From the NCBI GenBank assembly GCA_003695215.1, contig RFIM01000330.1, positions 1-9,618 on the forward strand: a stretch of DNA of 9,618 bases. The letters run 5' to 3'. Shown in pieces: positions 1-7,720 of the stretch. Source of the stretch: Chloroflexota bacterium (lineage in GTDB: Bacteria; Chloroflexota; Anaerolineae; Aggregatilineales; UBA2796). The notes under the pieces are model-generated. The model was given only the letters and a program-made list of their open reading frames with translations. It ran no database searches and was not told the DNA's origin. Positions within the stretch are counted from its first letter, which is position 1, and every line of letters starts with the position of its first letter. The translations under genes were made by a program, and so were the position numbers.

Positions 1-5
1 CTATG

Positions 6-23
6 TGCCAGCCTAGCGTGGCA
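6..23 (-). terminator. possible weak hairpin just after dnaK
   Basis: Three bases beyond the dnaK stop, TGCCA (6-10) and TGGCA (19-23) form an inverted repeat with an 8-nt loop. A competing 5-bp pairing (AGCCT with AGGCT) overlaps it. The T-tract that would make it an intrinsic terminator would lie to the left of base 1, so it cannot be judged. It could equally be a small intercistronic stem before a downstream gene such as dnaJ. Confidence 0.25.
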
Positions 24-26
24 GGC

Positions 27-1916
<1,890 letters not shown>

Positions 1917-1965
1917 TGTGGTGGTCTCCTCACCTGTGTGATATGTGCTTTGTTACTAAGCTCGT

Positions 1966-1992
1966 GAGCGCCTCTCAGGGTTCGCCGCGCTC
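1966..1992 (-). other. grpE-dnaK intercistronic hairpin
   Basis: Within the 80-nt gap, GAGCGC (minus strand, 1992-1987) pairs with GCGCTC (1971-1966) across a 15-nt loop, beginning 4 nt after the grpE stop. There is no T-tract, so it is unlikely to terminate. It could affect processing or relative translation of the two cistrons, or be a chance feature of GC-rich sequence. No second promoter with good consensus was seen in this gap. Confidence 0.25.
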
Positions 1993-1996
1993 GCCT

Positions 1997-2530
1997 TTAC
2001 TCTGCCACGCGCACCAGCGCCGGACGAATGACGCGATCACCGTAGACGTAGCCCTTTTGCAAGACGGCGCAAACGTGACCGCTCGCCACTTGATCGCTCG
2101 GCTCTTGCCCAATCGCCTCATGGCGCGTCGGATCGAAAGGTTGCCCTGTCGGATCGATTTGCATCAAGTTAGCGCTCTCCAGCAAGCTGAGCAGCTTGCG
2201 ATGGATCAGGACGAAGCCTTTGAGGACTTCATCCTCGGCTTGCTCAGCGCTCATCGCGCCTAAGGCGCGCTCGAAGTCATCTATCACGGGCAGCAAGCGT
2301 CGTAGCGTCTCGACTGTGGCATTTTGCGAGATTTCCTCGCGCTCGCGCTCGGCGCGTTTGCGATAGTTATCGAACTCAGCCAAAGCGCGCTTCCAGCCGC
2401 TGAGATATTCATCGGCCTTGCGTAGCGCCTCTTCAAGCTGCGCTTGCAAGGCTTCAGCGCTCTCAGCAGGCGCTTGGGCTTCAGCTGCTGGCTGCGTTTG
2501 CGCTGCGTTTTGATCGGTTGTTTCGCTCAT
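1997..2530 (-). CDS. grpE: nucleotide exchange factor GrpE
   Basis: Co-chaperone that releases ADP from DnaK; normally a dimer with a long coiled coil. The protein is 177 aa from the chosen start. Residues 1-25 are disordered and rich in Ala, Gln and Glu. About 26-70 form the coiled coil with the family segment WKRALAEFDNYRKR (46-59), followed by LLPVIDDFERAL (79-90) at the four-helix bundle. The C-terminal beta-domain carries FDPTRHEAI (132-140) and GYVYGDRVIRPALVRV (160-175), which together match the GrpE signature. An in-frame ATG 60 nt further upstream (2590) is possible, but the start at 2530 has GGAGAG ten bases before it and begins with the usual acidic tail, so I prefer it. First gene of the grpE-dnaK unit. 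Confidence 0.97.
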   Translation of the reverse strand: MSETTDQNAAQTQPAAEAQAPAESAEALQAQLEEALRKADEYLSGWKRALAEFDNYRKRAEREREEISQNATVETLRRLLPVIDDFERALGAMSAEQAEDEVLKGFVLIHRKLLSLLESANLMQIDPTGQPFDPTRHEAIGQEPSDQVASGHVCAVLQKGYVYGDRVIRPALVRVAE

Positions 2531-2540
2531 GGATGGCGAT

Positions 2541-2546
2541 CTCTCC
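2541..2546 (-). promoter_or_regulatory. ribosome binding site deciding the grpE start
   Basis: GGAGAG on the minus strand, 10 nt before the ATG at 2530. The intermediate in-frame ATG at 2551 would place this site downstream of the start codon, which argues for the 2530 start. Confidence 0.6.
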
Positions 2547-2590
2547 ATACTTGAGTGGCGTGCAGGCGCGCAATCTGGAGAGCGCGCCAT

Positions 2591-2680
2591 AAGTTCATAC
2601 GCCTAGAACAATAGCGTACTTGTAATAGAATTGCGTAAATAAAGGCATAGATTCTGAAAAGAATTTCGGCGCCGCTCATA
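2591..2680 (-). promoter_or_regulatory. AT-rich presumed promoter region of grpE-dnaK
   Basis: This stretch between the upstream terminator and grpE is clearly AT-richer than its surroundings and is the only plausible place for the grpE-dnaK promoter. I find no well-spaced -35/-10 pair of good consensus, no CIRCE element (TTAGCACTC-N9-GAGTGCTAA) and no sigma-32-like sequence. A small inverted repeat, ATTCT-GAAA-AGAAT, sits at 2651-2664. The assignment rests on position and base composition alone. Confidence 0.35.
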
Positions 2681-2705
2681 AAAATGGGCAGCCGATCGGC
2701 TGCCC
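2678..2705 (-). terminator. intrinsic terminator of the polysaccharide operon
   Basis: A perfect 20-bp palindrome (half-site GGGCAGCCGA, 2686-2705) lies 25 nt after the rmlA stop. On the minus strand it is followed directly by ATTTTTAT (2685-2678). A GC-rich stem plus a T-rich tract is the classic Rho-independent arrangement. It separates the polysaccharide operon from the downstream grpE-dnaK unit. Confidence 0.85.
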
Positions 2706-2730
2706 GTGTGCCTCAGCGATCGCCCTGCGC

Positions 2731-3819
2731 CTAGAGCAAGCTGACCTTGCTGTGATCGCCGAGCGTGAGCGATAGCACACGCGGACGCCCGCCATTGCGG
2801 CACAGCACCACGTTGCGCCCGATCAGGCTATCTTGAATGCGCGTCTCGATATCTTGGATCAGGCTGTGCTCCAGCACGATGCTGTATTCGATCTCGCAGT
2901 TCTCTATGACGGTATGATGGTAAATGCTAGTGAACGGACCGATGTAACTGTTCACGATGCGCACTTCCTCGCCAATGATGGCCGGTCCGCGCACTACGCT
3001 GTTGATGATCTGCGCGCCGCGCTCGACCGTGACGCGCTGATCGACCTGCGAGCTGCTATCTATGCTGCCATCAATGTGCGGCTTCAATTCTTCTAGCACC
3101 AGGCTGTTGGCGCGCAACATATCAATCGGCTTGCCTGTGTCGATCCACCAGCCCTGATGGACATGCGGAAAAACATTGTAGCCGTTGTCGATCAGCCATT
3201 GGATCGCGTCGGTGATCTCCAGCTCGCCGCGAAAAGACGGCTGAATATGCTGCACGGCTTCAAAAATGTGAGCATCGAACATGTAAATGCCCACAAGCGC
3301 AAGGTTGCTCGGCGCAACTTTGTACTTCGGATTGCGCCCTGGCTTCTCGATCAACTGCTCGACGCGCCCGTCAGCGCCCAGCTTGGCGATGCCATAATGC
3401 TCAGGCTGTTCCACAGCCGTCAGCACGATCTGGCTGTTCCACTCAGGATGATTGGCGAAATCAGCTATCAGCGGGCTGATGCCACCTTGAATCACATTAT
3501 CGCCCAGGAATACGACGAAGCGCTCATCGCCGATGAAATCGCGCCCGATGTGAACGGCGTGCGCCAAGCCGCGCGGCGCATCCTGAGGGATGTAAGTGAC
3601 GCGCACGCCAAAACGCGAGCCATCGCCAACAGCCTCGCGAATCTCTGGCGCCGTATCGCCGACGATGATGCCGATCTCTGTGATGCCTGCATCGCGGATA
3701 GTCTCGATCACACGGAACAGAACAGGCTTGTTGGCCAGCGGCATCATCTGCTTGGCGCGCGTATAGGTGAGCGGATACAAGCGCGTGCCTTTGCCGCCGC
3801 TTAAAATCAGACCTTTCAT
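2731..3819 (-). CDS. rmlA: glucose-1-phosphate thymidylyltransferase, long form
   Basis: Makes dTDP-glucose from dTTP and glucose 1-phosphate, the entry step to dTDP-L-rhamnose and other dTDP-deoxysugars; cytosolic. Length 362 aa, which fits the long-form RmlA family (about 355 aa) rather than classic RmlA (about 290). The N-terminal Rossmann-like nucleotidyltransferase domain has GGKGTRLYPLT (8-18), metal-binding FLGDN (104-108), EKP (158-160), GELEITDAI (198-206) and GWWIDTGK (223-230). From about 248 the imperfect I/V-rich hexapeptide pattern of a left-handed beta-helix continues to about 340. ATG start with AAGG 8 nt upstream, inside the end of the preceding gene (3-bp gap). Last gene of the operon; rmlB, rmlC and rmlD are absent here. 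A general sugar-phosphate nucleotidyltransferase of other specificity cannot be excluded. Confidence 0.9.
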   Translation of the reverse strand: MKGLILSGGKGTRLYPLTYTRAKQMMPLANKPVLFRVIETIRDAGITEIGIIVGDTAPEIREAVGDGSRFGVRVTYIPQDAPRGLAHAVHIGRDFIGDERFVVFLGDNVIQGGISPLIADFANHPEWNSQIVLTAVEQPEHYGIAKLGADGRVEQLIEKPGRNPKYKVAPSNLALVGIYMFDAHIFEAVQHIQPSFRGELEITDAIQWLIDNGYNVFPHVHQGWWIDTGKPIDMLRANSLVLEELKPHIDGSIDSSSQVDQRVTVERGAQIINSVVRGPAIIGEEVRIVNSYIGPFTSIYHHTVIENCEIEYSIVLEHSLIQDIETRIQDSLIGRNVVLCRNGGRPRVLSLTLGDHSKVSLL

Positions 3820-3822
3820 AAG

Positions 3823-4482
3823 CTATACCTTCCCGTAAGTGCTAAGTGAGGAATCGCGCGGCGCATTCGTGAGCGCCGCACCGATGATGCGCGCATTGAC
3901 GCGCTGCAAGGCTTCCTTAGCGCGCTGCGCGTGATCGCGGCGCGTGCTGCCTGCCTGCAAGACCAGCAACACGGCGTCCAGTTTGGTCGCCAAAAGCGGC
4001 GCATCCGCAGCAGCCAGGACAGGCGGCGCGTCGAAGATCACGTAGTCAGCTTGTGCCTTCAGCGCTGCGATCAGGTTTTCCAAGCGCTTGCTGCCAAGCA
4101 AATCGGCAGGATTCGGCGCGGGCGCGCCGCTCGTCAGCAGGCGCAGCCCGTCCACAGCAGTCTCTTGCAACGGCAAGGACTCACGCTCGGCGTTGGCGAG
4201 GACAGCGGTCGTCAGGCCTTGGTCATTGGGCCGCTTCCAGAGCGTGTGTTGTGTTGGGCGGCGCAGATCGGCATCCACAAGGATGACGCGGCTGCCGCCT
4301 TGTGCCATAGTGACGGCGAGATTCGCCGCTGTGACGCTCTTACCGTCATCAGCAGCTGCAGAGGTGATCAGCAAGGTGTGGATCGGCTGATCGAGCGCGC
4401 TGAACTGAATGTTGGTGCGCAAAACGCGGAATGCCTCAGCCGCTGCAGCGCGTGGATCTTTCAAAGTGATCAGGTCAGTCAT
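3823..4482 (-). CDS. BY-kinase-like exopolysaccharide ATPase (CpsD/CapB type)
   Basis: Cytoplasmic P-loop ATPase of the bacterial tyrosine kinase/MinD-like family that partners a Wzz-type membrane protein to control polysaccharide chain length and export. Length 219 aa. The N-terminal helix EAFRVLRTNIQFS (16-28) is the EFRxLRTNI motif of the family. Walker A is SAAADDGKSV (41-50), with ADDGKS where PGEGKS is usual; Walker A' is VILVDADLRRP (66-76); Walker B is YVIFDAPP (147-154). The C-terminus ends with a single tyrosine (STYGKV, Tyr216) instead of the usual tyrosine cluster, so autophosphorylation control may be reduced or lost. The start is ATG at 4482, with GGAG 6 nt upstream; a GTG at 4494 would place that GGAG next to the start codon and is less likely. 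Starts 15 bp after the Wzz-like gene. Confidence 0.9.
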   Translation of the reverse strand: MTDLITLKDPRAAAAEAFRVLRTNIQFSALDQPIHTLLITSAAADDGKSVTAANLAVTMAQGGSRVILVDADLRRPTQHTLWKRPNDQGLTTAVLANAERESLPLQETAVDGLRLLTSGAPAPNPADLLGSKRLENLIAALKAQADYVIFDAPPVLAAADAPLLATKLDAVLLVLQAGSTRRDHAQRAKEALQRVNARIIGAALTNAPRDSSLSTYGKV

Positions 4483-4488
4483 GCTCAG

Positions 4489-4492
4489 CTCC
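4489..4492 (-). promoter_or_regulatory. ribosome binding site deciding the CpsD-like start
   Basis: GGAG on the minus strand, 6 nt before the ATG at 4482. It favours that ATG over the in-frame GTG at 4494, which overlaps this site. Confidence 0.55.
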
Positions 4493-4497
4493 ACAGC

Positions 4498-5151
4498 TCA
4501 TTCGGCGGTCGGCAAGGCGCCGAGTACAGGCAAATTCAAGGCACGCTCGATATCTTCGCGGCGCCGCAAGATGTTGGCGCTCAGATATTCCAGCACGAAC
4601 ACAGCAGCACCGCCGATCAGCAGGCCGAGCAAGGCGCCAGCGGCTACATTAAACGCTGTGTTCGGGCGAAACAGGCTGATAGATGGCTGATCGATCAGCT
4701 CAGCGTTGATCCGATCTTCAAGGCGGATCGGCGCGTTCGATTCGTTGCGCCACTGCACGAATTGCTCGCCATAGGTGCGCGCCACTTTGCCCGCTGTCTC
4801 GATATCGGGCATATCCACGTCGATATTGATCAGCAGCGTGTCCAGATTAGTAGAGATAGTGACCATGCTGCGCAGTTGGGCAGGCGTCATATCCAAGTTG
4901 AGCGCACGGATCACGTCATTGGCGCGCTCATCAGCATCGAGCCGCGTCGCCCAGCTGCTCATCAGCTGTTTCAAAGTCTGCGCCAAGCCGAAGTCATTGC
5001 GGGCAGGCTGAATCAGAATCTTTTGGGTGGCGCGGTAGATCGGAGTTTGCAGGCGGCTGAACAGGAAGGCGCTGCCAGCCGTGAGTGCCACTGCCAAGAT
5101 GATCAGCCAGCCACGTCGAGCTAGAATACGTACGTAGTCGGAAAGTTGCAT
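4498..5151 (-). CDS. Wzz/CpsC-type polysaccharide chain-length determinant protein
   Basis: Inner-membrane polysaccharide co-polymerase that sets polysaccharide length and activates the partner ATPase encoded next. Length 217 aa. The N-terminal cytoplasmic segment MQLSDYVRILARRGW is typical of the Wzz family. TM1 is about residues 15-32, an external domain runs about 33-165, a Pro-containing stretch QPSISLFRPN (155-164) precedes TM2 (about 167-190), and a short cytoplasmic tail with LPVLGALP (207-214) follows. Separate Wzz and ATPase polypeptides follow the Gram-positive CpsC/CpsD plan rather than the fused Wzc plan. The start at 5151 has GAGAGG 6 nt upstream and lies about 20 nt after the predicted transcription start. 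A longer reading frame from 5211 would begin upstream of the promoter and is rejected. Confidence 0.92.
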   Translation of the reverse strand: MQLSDYVRILARRGWLIILAVALTAGSAFLFSRLQTPIYRATQKILIQPARNDFGLAQTLKQLMSSWATRLDADERANDVIRALNLDMTPAQLRSMVTISTNLDTLLINIDVDMPDIETAGKVARTYGEQFVQWRNESNAPIRLEDRINAELIDQPSISLFRPNTAFNVAAGALLGLLIGGAAVFVLEYLSANILRRREDIERALNLPVLGALPTAE

Positions 5152-5157
5152 CGCTAT

Positions 5158-5163
5158 CCTCTC
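5158..5163 (-). promoter_or_regulatory. ribosome binding site deciding the Wzz-like start
   Basis: GAGAGG on the minus strand, 6 nt before the ATG at 5151. Together with the TATAAT box just upstream, it fixes the start at 5151 rather than 5211. Confidence 0.7.
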
Positions 5164-5176
5164 AAAAATCGGCGCG

Positions 5177-5205
5177 ATTATAACAGCTTTCAGGCCACTT
5201 GTCAG
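5177..5205 (-). promoter_or_regulatory. sigma-70-type promoter of the polysaccharide operon
   Basis: On the minus strand, -35 CTGACA (5205-5200) and a perfect -10 TATAAT (5182-5177) are separated by exactly 17 bp. Transcription would start near 5170, leaving a leader of about 20 nt before the Wzz-like ATG. This is the best promoter match in the window. Confidence 0.85.
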
Positions 5206-5264
5206 CCGCACGGCATCGCCGATCCGTCACATCAATCCATATAGCCTTGCCTGGACGTTTGCGT

Positions 5265-5270
5265 TATACT
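5265..5270 (+). promoter_or_regulatory. probable -10 box for the TPR-UROD-rsmD cluster
   Basis: TATACT (5 of 6 to consensus) in the context GCGTTATACT on the plus strand, about 50 nt before the TPR gene. The hexamer at 17-bp spacing, TAGCCT (5242-5247), matches the -35 consensus only weakly; TTGCCT (5248-5253) is better but too close. This promoter would be divergent from the polysaccharide promoter, with the two -10 boxes about 82 bp apart. Confidence 0.4.
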
Positions 5271-5321
5271 TGGCGCACTTTTTGAGAGCAACTCACTGCA
5301 TCACGAAAGGGCGTCTCAGCC

Positions 5322-5657
5322 ATGAGCAAGAGCAAAGCGAAAGGTGTGCGCACTCAAGAGTTCACTGAGTTCGATCAGCGCGTTGGCAAAGCCTGGAGCT
5401 TGCACATTCAAGGGCAGGATGAAGCGGCCATCGCTGAGTTCAAGGCGCTAGTGGATGAATGGCCCGATCATATTGATGCCAACTACGGCTTGGCGCTCGC
5501 CTATAAGGCGGCGCGCTACTCCGATCAAGCGCGTGAGCAATTCCAAAAAGTGCGCCAATACATCGAGGCAGAACGGGCCAGGCAAGCCGGCGATGATACC
5601 GCGCGCTTCCAAATGCTGCTGCGCATGGTTGATCAGCACCTGGCAACGCTGAGCTGA
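5322..5657 (+). CDS. small TPR-repeat protein
   Basis: A 111-aa soluble protein with no signal peptide or membrane segment. Residues 1-24 are basic and polar. Two helical repeats follow: WSLHIQGQDEAAIAEFKALV (25-44) with the proline-containing turn EWPDHIDA (46-53), then YGLALAYKAARYSDQAREQF (55-74), matching the TPR pattern W/Y..G/A..Y..A...F....P. A long capping helix rich in Arg and Glu runs about 76-108. TPRs bind other proteins, so this is probably an adaptor; the partner is unknown. AAAGGG lies about 11 nt before the ATG. The next gene begins 2 nt after its stop, suggesting translational coupling. I do not recognise a specific gene name. Confidence 0.8.
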   Translation: MSKSKAKGVRTQEFTEFDQRVGKAWSLHIQGQDEAAIAEFKALVDEWPDHIDANYGLALAYKAARYSDQAREQFQKVRQYIEAERARQAGDDTARFQMLLRMVDQHLATLS

Positions 5658-5659
5658 GC

Positions 5660-6646
5660 ATGAGCAAGCGCGCACGGCTCGAACGCGCCATCAGCGGCGA
5701 ACTGCCTGACCGCGTGCCAGTAGCGCTGTGGCGGCATTTCCCTGTGGACGATCAGCGCCCGCCTGATTTCGTCGAGTCGCTGCTCAGCTTTCAACGCCAA
5801 TACGACTGGGATTTCATCAAAGTGACGCCTGCTAGCAGCTACTGTTTGGCTGATTACGGCGCACAGGACGAATGGATCGGTTCGCTGGAAGGCACAAATC
5901 GCTACACGCGGCGCGTGGTGCAGCGCTCAGCCGATTGGCTCAGCTTGCGCCCGCTCGATCCGACGCGCGGCGCGCTCGCGGCTCAAGTCACGACGCTACG
6001 TCTGCTCAAAGAAGCGCTCGGCAGCGAAGAAACGCCCTATGTGATGACCATCTATAGCCCCTTGGCGCAAGCAAAGAACCTAGCAGGCTTGGAGACGCTC
6101 ATCCTGCATTTGCGCAGCGCGCCAGAGCGCCTCAAGACGGGCTTGAATACATTGACCGAAAGCACGTTGCGCTTCATCGAGGCTATTCGGCCGACCAAGC
6201 CAAGCGGAATCTTCTATGCAGCGCAGCTAGCGGATTTCACCCAGCTGAGCGAGGCAGAATACCGCGCATTCGGCATGCCGAACGATTTACGTATCCTAGA
6301 GGCTTTGCCCGACGCGTGGTGGCTGAACATTCTGCACCTTCATGGCGATGCGCCAATGATAGATTTGTTCACGGAATATCCTGTACAAGTGGTCAATTGG
6401 CATGACCGCAGCAGCAGCACAGCCTTGGCAGACGGCAAGCTGAAGTTCAAGGGCGCAGTTTGTGGCGGAATCGGGCAGTGGAATCCGCTGCACAACGGCA
6501 CGCCGACGGAGATACGCGCTATGGCGCGCGAGGCGATCGCGCAGACAGATGGTAGGCGCTTCATCCTTTCTACAGGCTGTGTGATGCCCATCACGACGCC
6601 GCTCGCCAACATTCGCGCTGTGCGCCGTGCCGTGGAGTTGAACTGA
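5660..6646 (+). CDS. uroporphyrinogen decarboxylase superfamily protein (not typical HemE)
   Basis: A 328-aa cytosolic TIM-barrel protein of the URO-D/MtaA-MtbA superfamily, which includes heme-pathway HemE and cobamide-dependent methyltransferases. Near the N-terminus it reads DRVPVALWRHF (17-27) where HemE has the Arg-rich PxWxMRQAGRY substrate motif, so it is unlikely to decarboxylate uroporphyrinogen III. Later features are ILHLHGD (224-230), VNWHDR (245-250), GAVCGG (265-270) and LSTGCVMPITTP (303-314). The last resembles the Cys-bearing C-terminal motif of the zinc-dependent methyltransferases, and HLH (226-228) sits where those have HxC, so a metal-bound methyltransferase role is possible but unproven. 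It starts 2 nt after the TPR gene with only a weak upstream purine stretch, consistent with coupled translation. Full-length and undamaged. Substrate unknown. Confidence 0.85.
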   Translation: MSKRARLERAISGELPDRVPVALWRHFPVDDQRPPDFVESLLSFQRQYDWDFIKVTPASSYCLADYGAQDEWIGSLEGTNRYTRRVVQRSADWLSLRPLDPTRGALAAQVTTLRLLKEALGSEETPYVMTIYSPLAQAKNLAGLETLILHLRSAPERLKTGLNTLTESTLRFIEAIRPTKPSGIFYAAQLADFTQLSEAEYRAFGMPNDLRILEALPDAWWLNILHLHGDAPMIDLFTEYPVQVVNWHDRSSSTALADGKLKFKGAVCGGIGQWNPLHNGTPTEIRAMAREAIAQTDGRRFILSTGCVMPITTPLANIRAVRRAVELN

Positions 6647-6665
6647 GAGGCTAGCGAAGCGCGCC

Positions 6666-7226
6666 ATGCCTATTCGTGTGATTGGCGGTATCGCCAAAGG
6701 GCGTAAATTGAAGCCTGTGCCGGGTGAAGGCACGCGCCCAATCATGGATCGCGTCAAGGAAGCGCTCTTCAGCATCATCGGCGACCGCGTGCTAGAGGCC
6801 AGCTTCCTGGATTTGTACGCAGGCACGGGCAGCGTCGGCATTGAGGCGCTCAGCCGTGGCGCAGCGCACGCTACATTTGTGGAGAAATCGGGCATTGCAG
6901 TCCAGACCATCAAGGCGAACTTGTTGCACGTCGGCTTGGACGGCTTTGCAGAGGTGCTGCGCGCTGACGTGCGCGACTATCTGCGCGTTGAGCCGAGCGA
7001 CTGCTTCGAGCTGATCTATATCGCGCCGCCACAGTATCGCGGCTTGTGGCTAGAAACCTTGAGGCTGCTGGACGACAACATCGAGTATCTGTGCCCGGAC
7101 GGCTGGGCGATTGTCCAGATCGATCCACAAGAGCGGCAGGCAGTGGATCTGAAGAATCTGCGCGCCATAGACGAGCGCAAATACGGTAATACACTACTGT
7201 GGTTCTTTGAGCGCTTCAGCGCGTAG
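6666..7226 (+). CDS. rsmD: 16S rRNA (guanine(966)-N(2))-methyltransferase RsmD
   Basis: AdoMet-dependent enzyme that methylates N2 of G966 in 16S rRNA during 30S assembly. Length 186 aa, normal for the family. The N-terminal signature RVIGGIAKGRKLKPVPG (4-20) is followed by TRPIMDRVKEALF (23-35), both strongly diagnostic. The SAM-binding motif is FLDLYAGTGSVGIEALSRG (47-65), with the acidic ribose-binding position at EKS (73-75). Motif IV, normally (D/N)PP(Y/F), reads APPQY (120-124): the Asp/Asn that contacts the target amino group is Ala, encoded by an unambiguous GCG codon. The C-terminus KYGNTLLWFFER (172-183) fits the family. It starts 19 bp after the UROD-family gene; GAGAGG upstream is rather far (about 15 nt). 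The fold assignment is secure; activity on G966 is inferred. Confidence 0.92.
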   Translation: MPIRVIGGIAKGRKLKPVPGEGTRPIMDRVKEALFSIIGDRVLEASFLDLYAGTGSVGIEALSRGAAHATFVEKSGIAVQTIKANLLHVGLDGFAEVLRADVRDYLRVEPSDCFELIYIAPPQYRGLWLETLRLLDDNIEYLCPDGWAIVQIDPQERQAVDLKNLRAIDERKYGNTLLWFFERFSA

Positions 7227-7246
7227 GAACTTGGAGAGCAGGCCCG

Positions 7247-7690
7247 ATGCCCGAGCCAACAGCTGAAACCCTTGCCTTATTTGAGCGCGCCGTCGCCGAT
7301 TTGTTGGATGCCTTTGACGTTGAGCGCCCGCCTGTGCCGCTAGAGCTGATGCTGCAGCGTCCGCGCCCGAGCATGTGGCGCGAAGTGAATCTGAGCGAGC
7401 TCTCGCTCTCGTTCATCAGTATAGATCAACCCTTCAGCCCGCGTATGTCCATTGCGCGGCTTTTGGCGCGGCATATGTGCCGCTGCGCTTGGGGCGCAGA
7501 GCGCGGCTTGGCGCCTTACGCCGAGAACGATGAAGCCCTGCGTGCGCTAGCGCGGGCAGTGGTCATGCCGCGCTCCATGTTGGAGGAGCTGCCCGCTGTG
7601 CAGCGCACAACCCTCAACCTGAGCGCCCGCTTTGAGATGCCTGAGAAGGACGTCATCTTGCGCCTGAGCGAGCTAGGGCTAGCCAGCTGA
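7247..7690 (+). CDS. ImmA/IrrE-like domain protein lacking the HExxH site
   Basis: A 147-aa soluble protein. The C-terminal third resembles the end of ImmA/IrrE metallopeptidase domains: ALARAVVMPRSML (100-112) parallels their F/LA..LLMP...L segment, and LSARFEMPEKDVILRLSELGL (125-145) parallels LA..F.VS..AV..RL..LGL. The N-terminal VPLELML also fits. Where the family has RF(T/S)LAHELGH, this protein has RMSIARLLARH (66-76), so the zinc-binding HExxH is replaced by RLLAR. If the relationship is real it is a non-catalytic relative, perhaps a protein-binding or regulatory domain. ATG start with GGAG 10 nt upstream, 20 bp after rsmD, last in the cluster, and convergent with the kinase-like gene. 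The similarity is judged by eye; a hypothetical protein of unrelated fold is the alternative. Confidence 0.7.
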   Translation: MPEPTAETLALFERAVADLLDAFDVERPPVPLELMLQRPRPSMWREVNLSELSLSFISIDQPFSPRMSIARLLARHMCRCAWGAERGLAPYAENDEALRALARAVVMPRSMLEELPAVQRTTLNLSARFEMPEKDVILRLSELGLAS

Positions 7691-7695
7691 TGGCT

Positions 7696-7720
7696 CAGGC
7701 GCAAAGGCACTAGGCGCCTG
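7696..7720. terminator. hairpin between convergent genes
   Basis: CAGGCGC (7696-7702) and GCGCCTG (7714-7720) form a 7-bp GC stem with an 11-nt loop. It lies in the 19-bp gap between the IrrE-like gene and the kinase-like gene and runs into the latter's last codons; the kinase-like stop codon (7710-7712) is in the loop. There is no T-tract on either strand, so it is at best a partial or factor-assisted bidirectional terminator. Confidence 0.4.

Noticed and set aside
2714..2723. GCGATCGC octamer, as in cyanobacterial HIP1 repeats
   Set aside because: Only about two copies were noticed in 9.6 kb (the other near 6533), which is not an enrichment; the gene content does not suggest a cyanobacterium.
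3931..5124. A 397-codon plus-strand open frame across the polysaccharide genes
   Set aside because: It is antisense to the CpsD-like and Wzz-like genes, both of which have clear family motifs, start sites and a promoter; its translation shows no recognisable domain.
5152..5211. Upstream extension of the Wzz-like protein to a start at 5211
   Set aside because: The extension would include the promoter's -10 and -35 boxes, while the ATG at 5151 has a good ribosome binding site.
5660..6646. Calling the UROD-family gene hemE
   Set aside because: The Arg-containing substrate motif of true HemE is absent and no heme-pathway genes are nearby.
6296..6913. A 205-codon minus-strand open frame over the UROD/rsmD junction
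   Set aside because: Antisense to two well-supported genes and without any recognisable domain.
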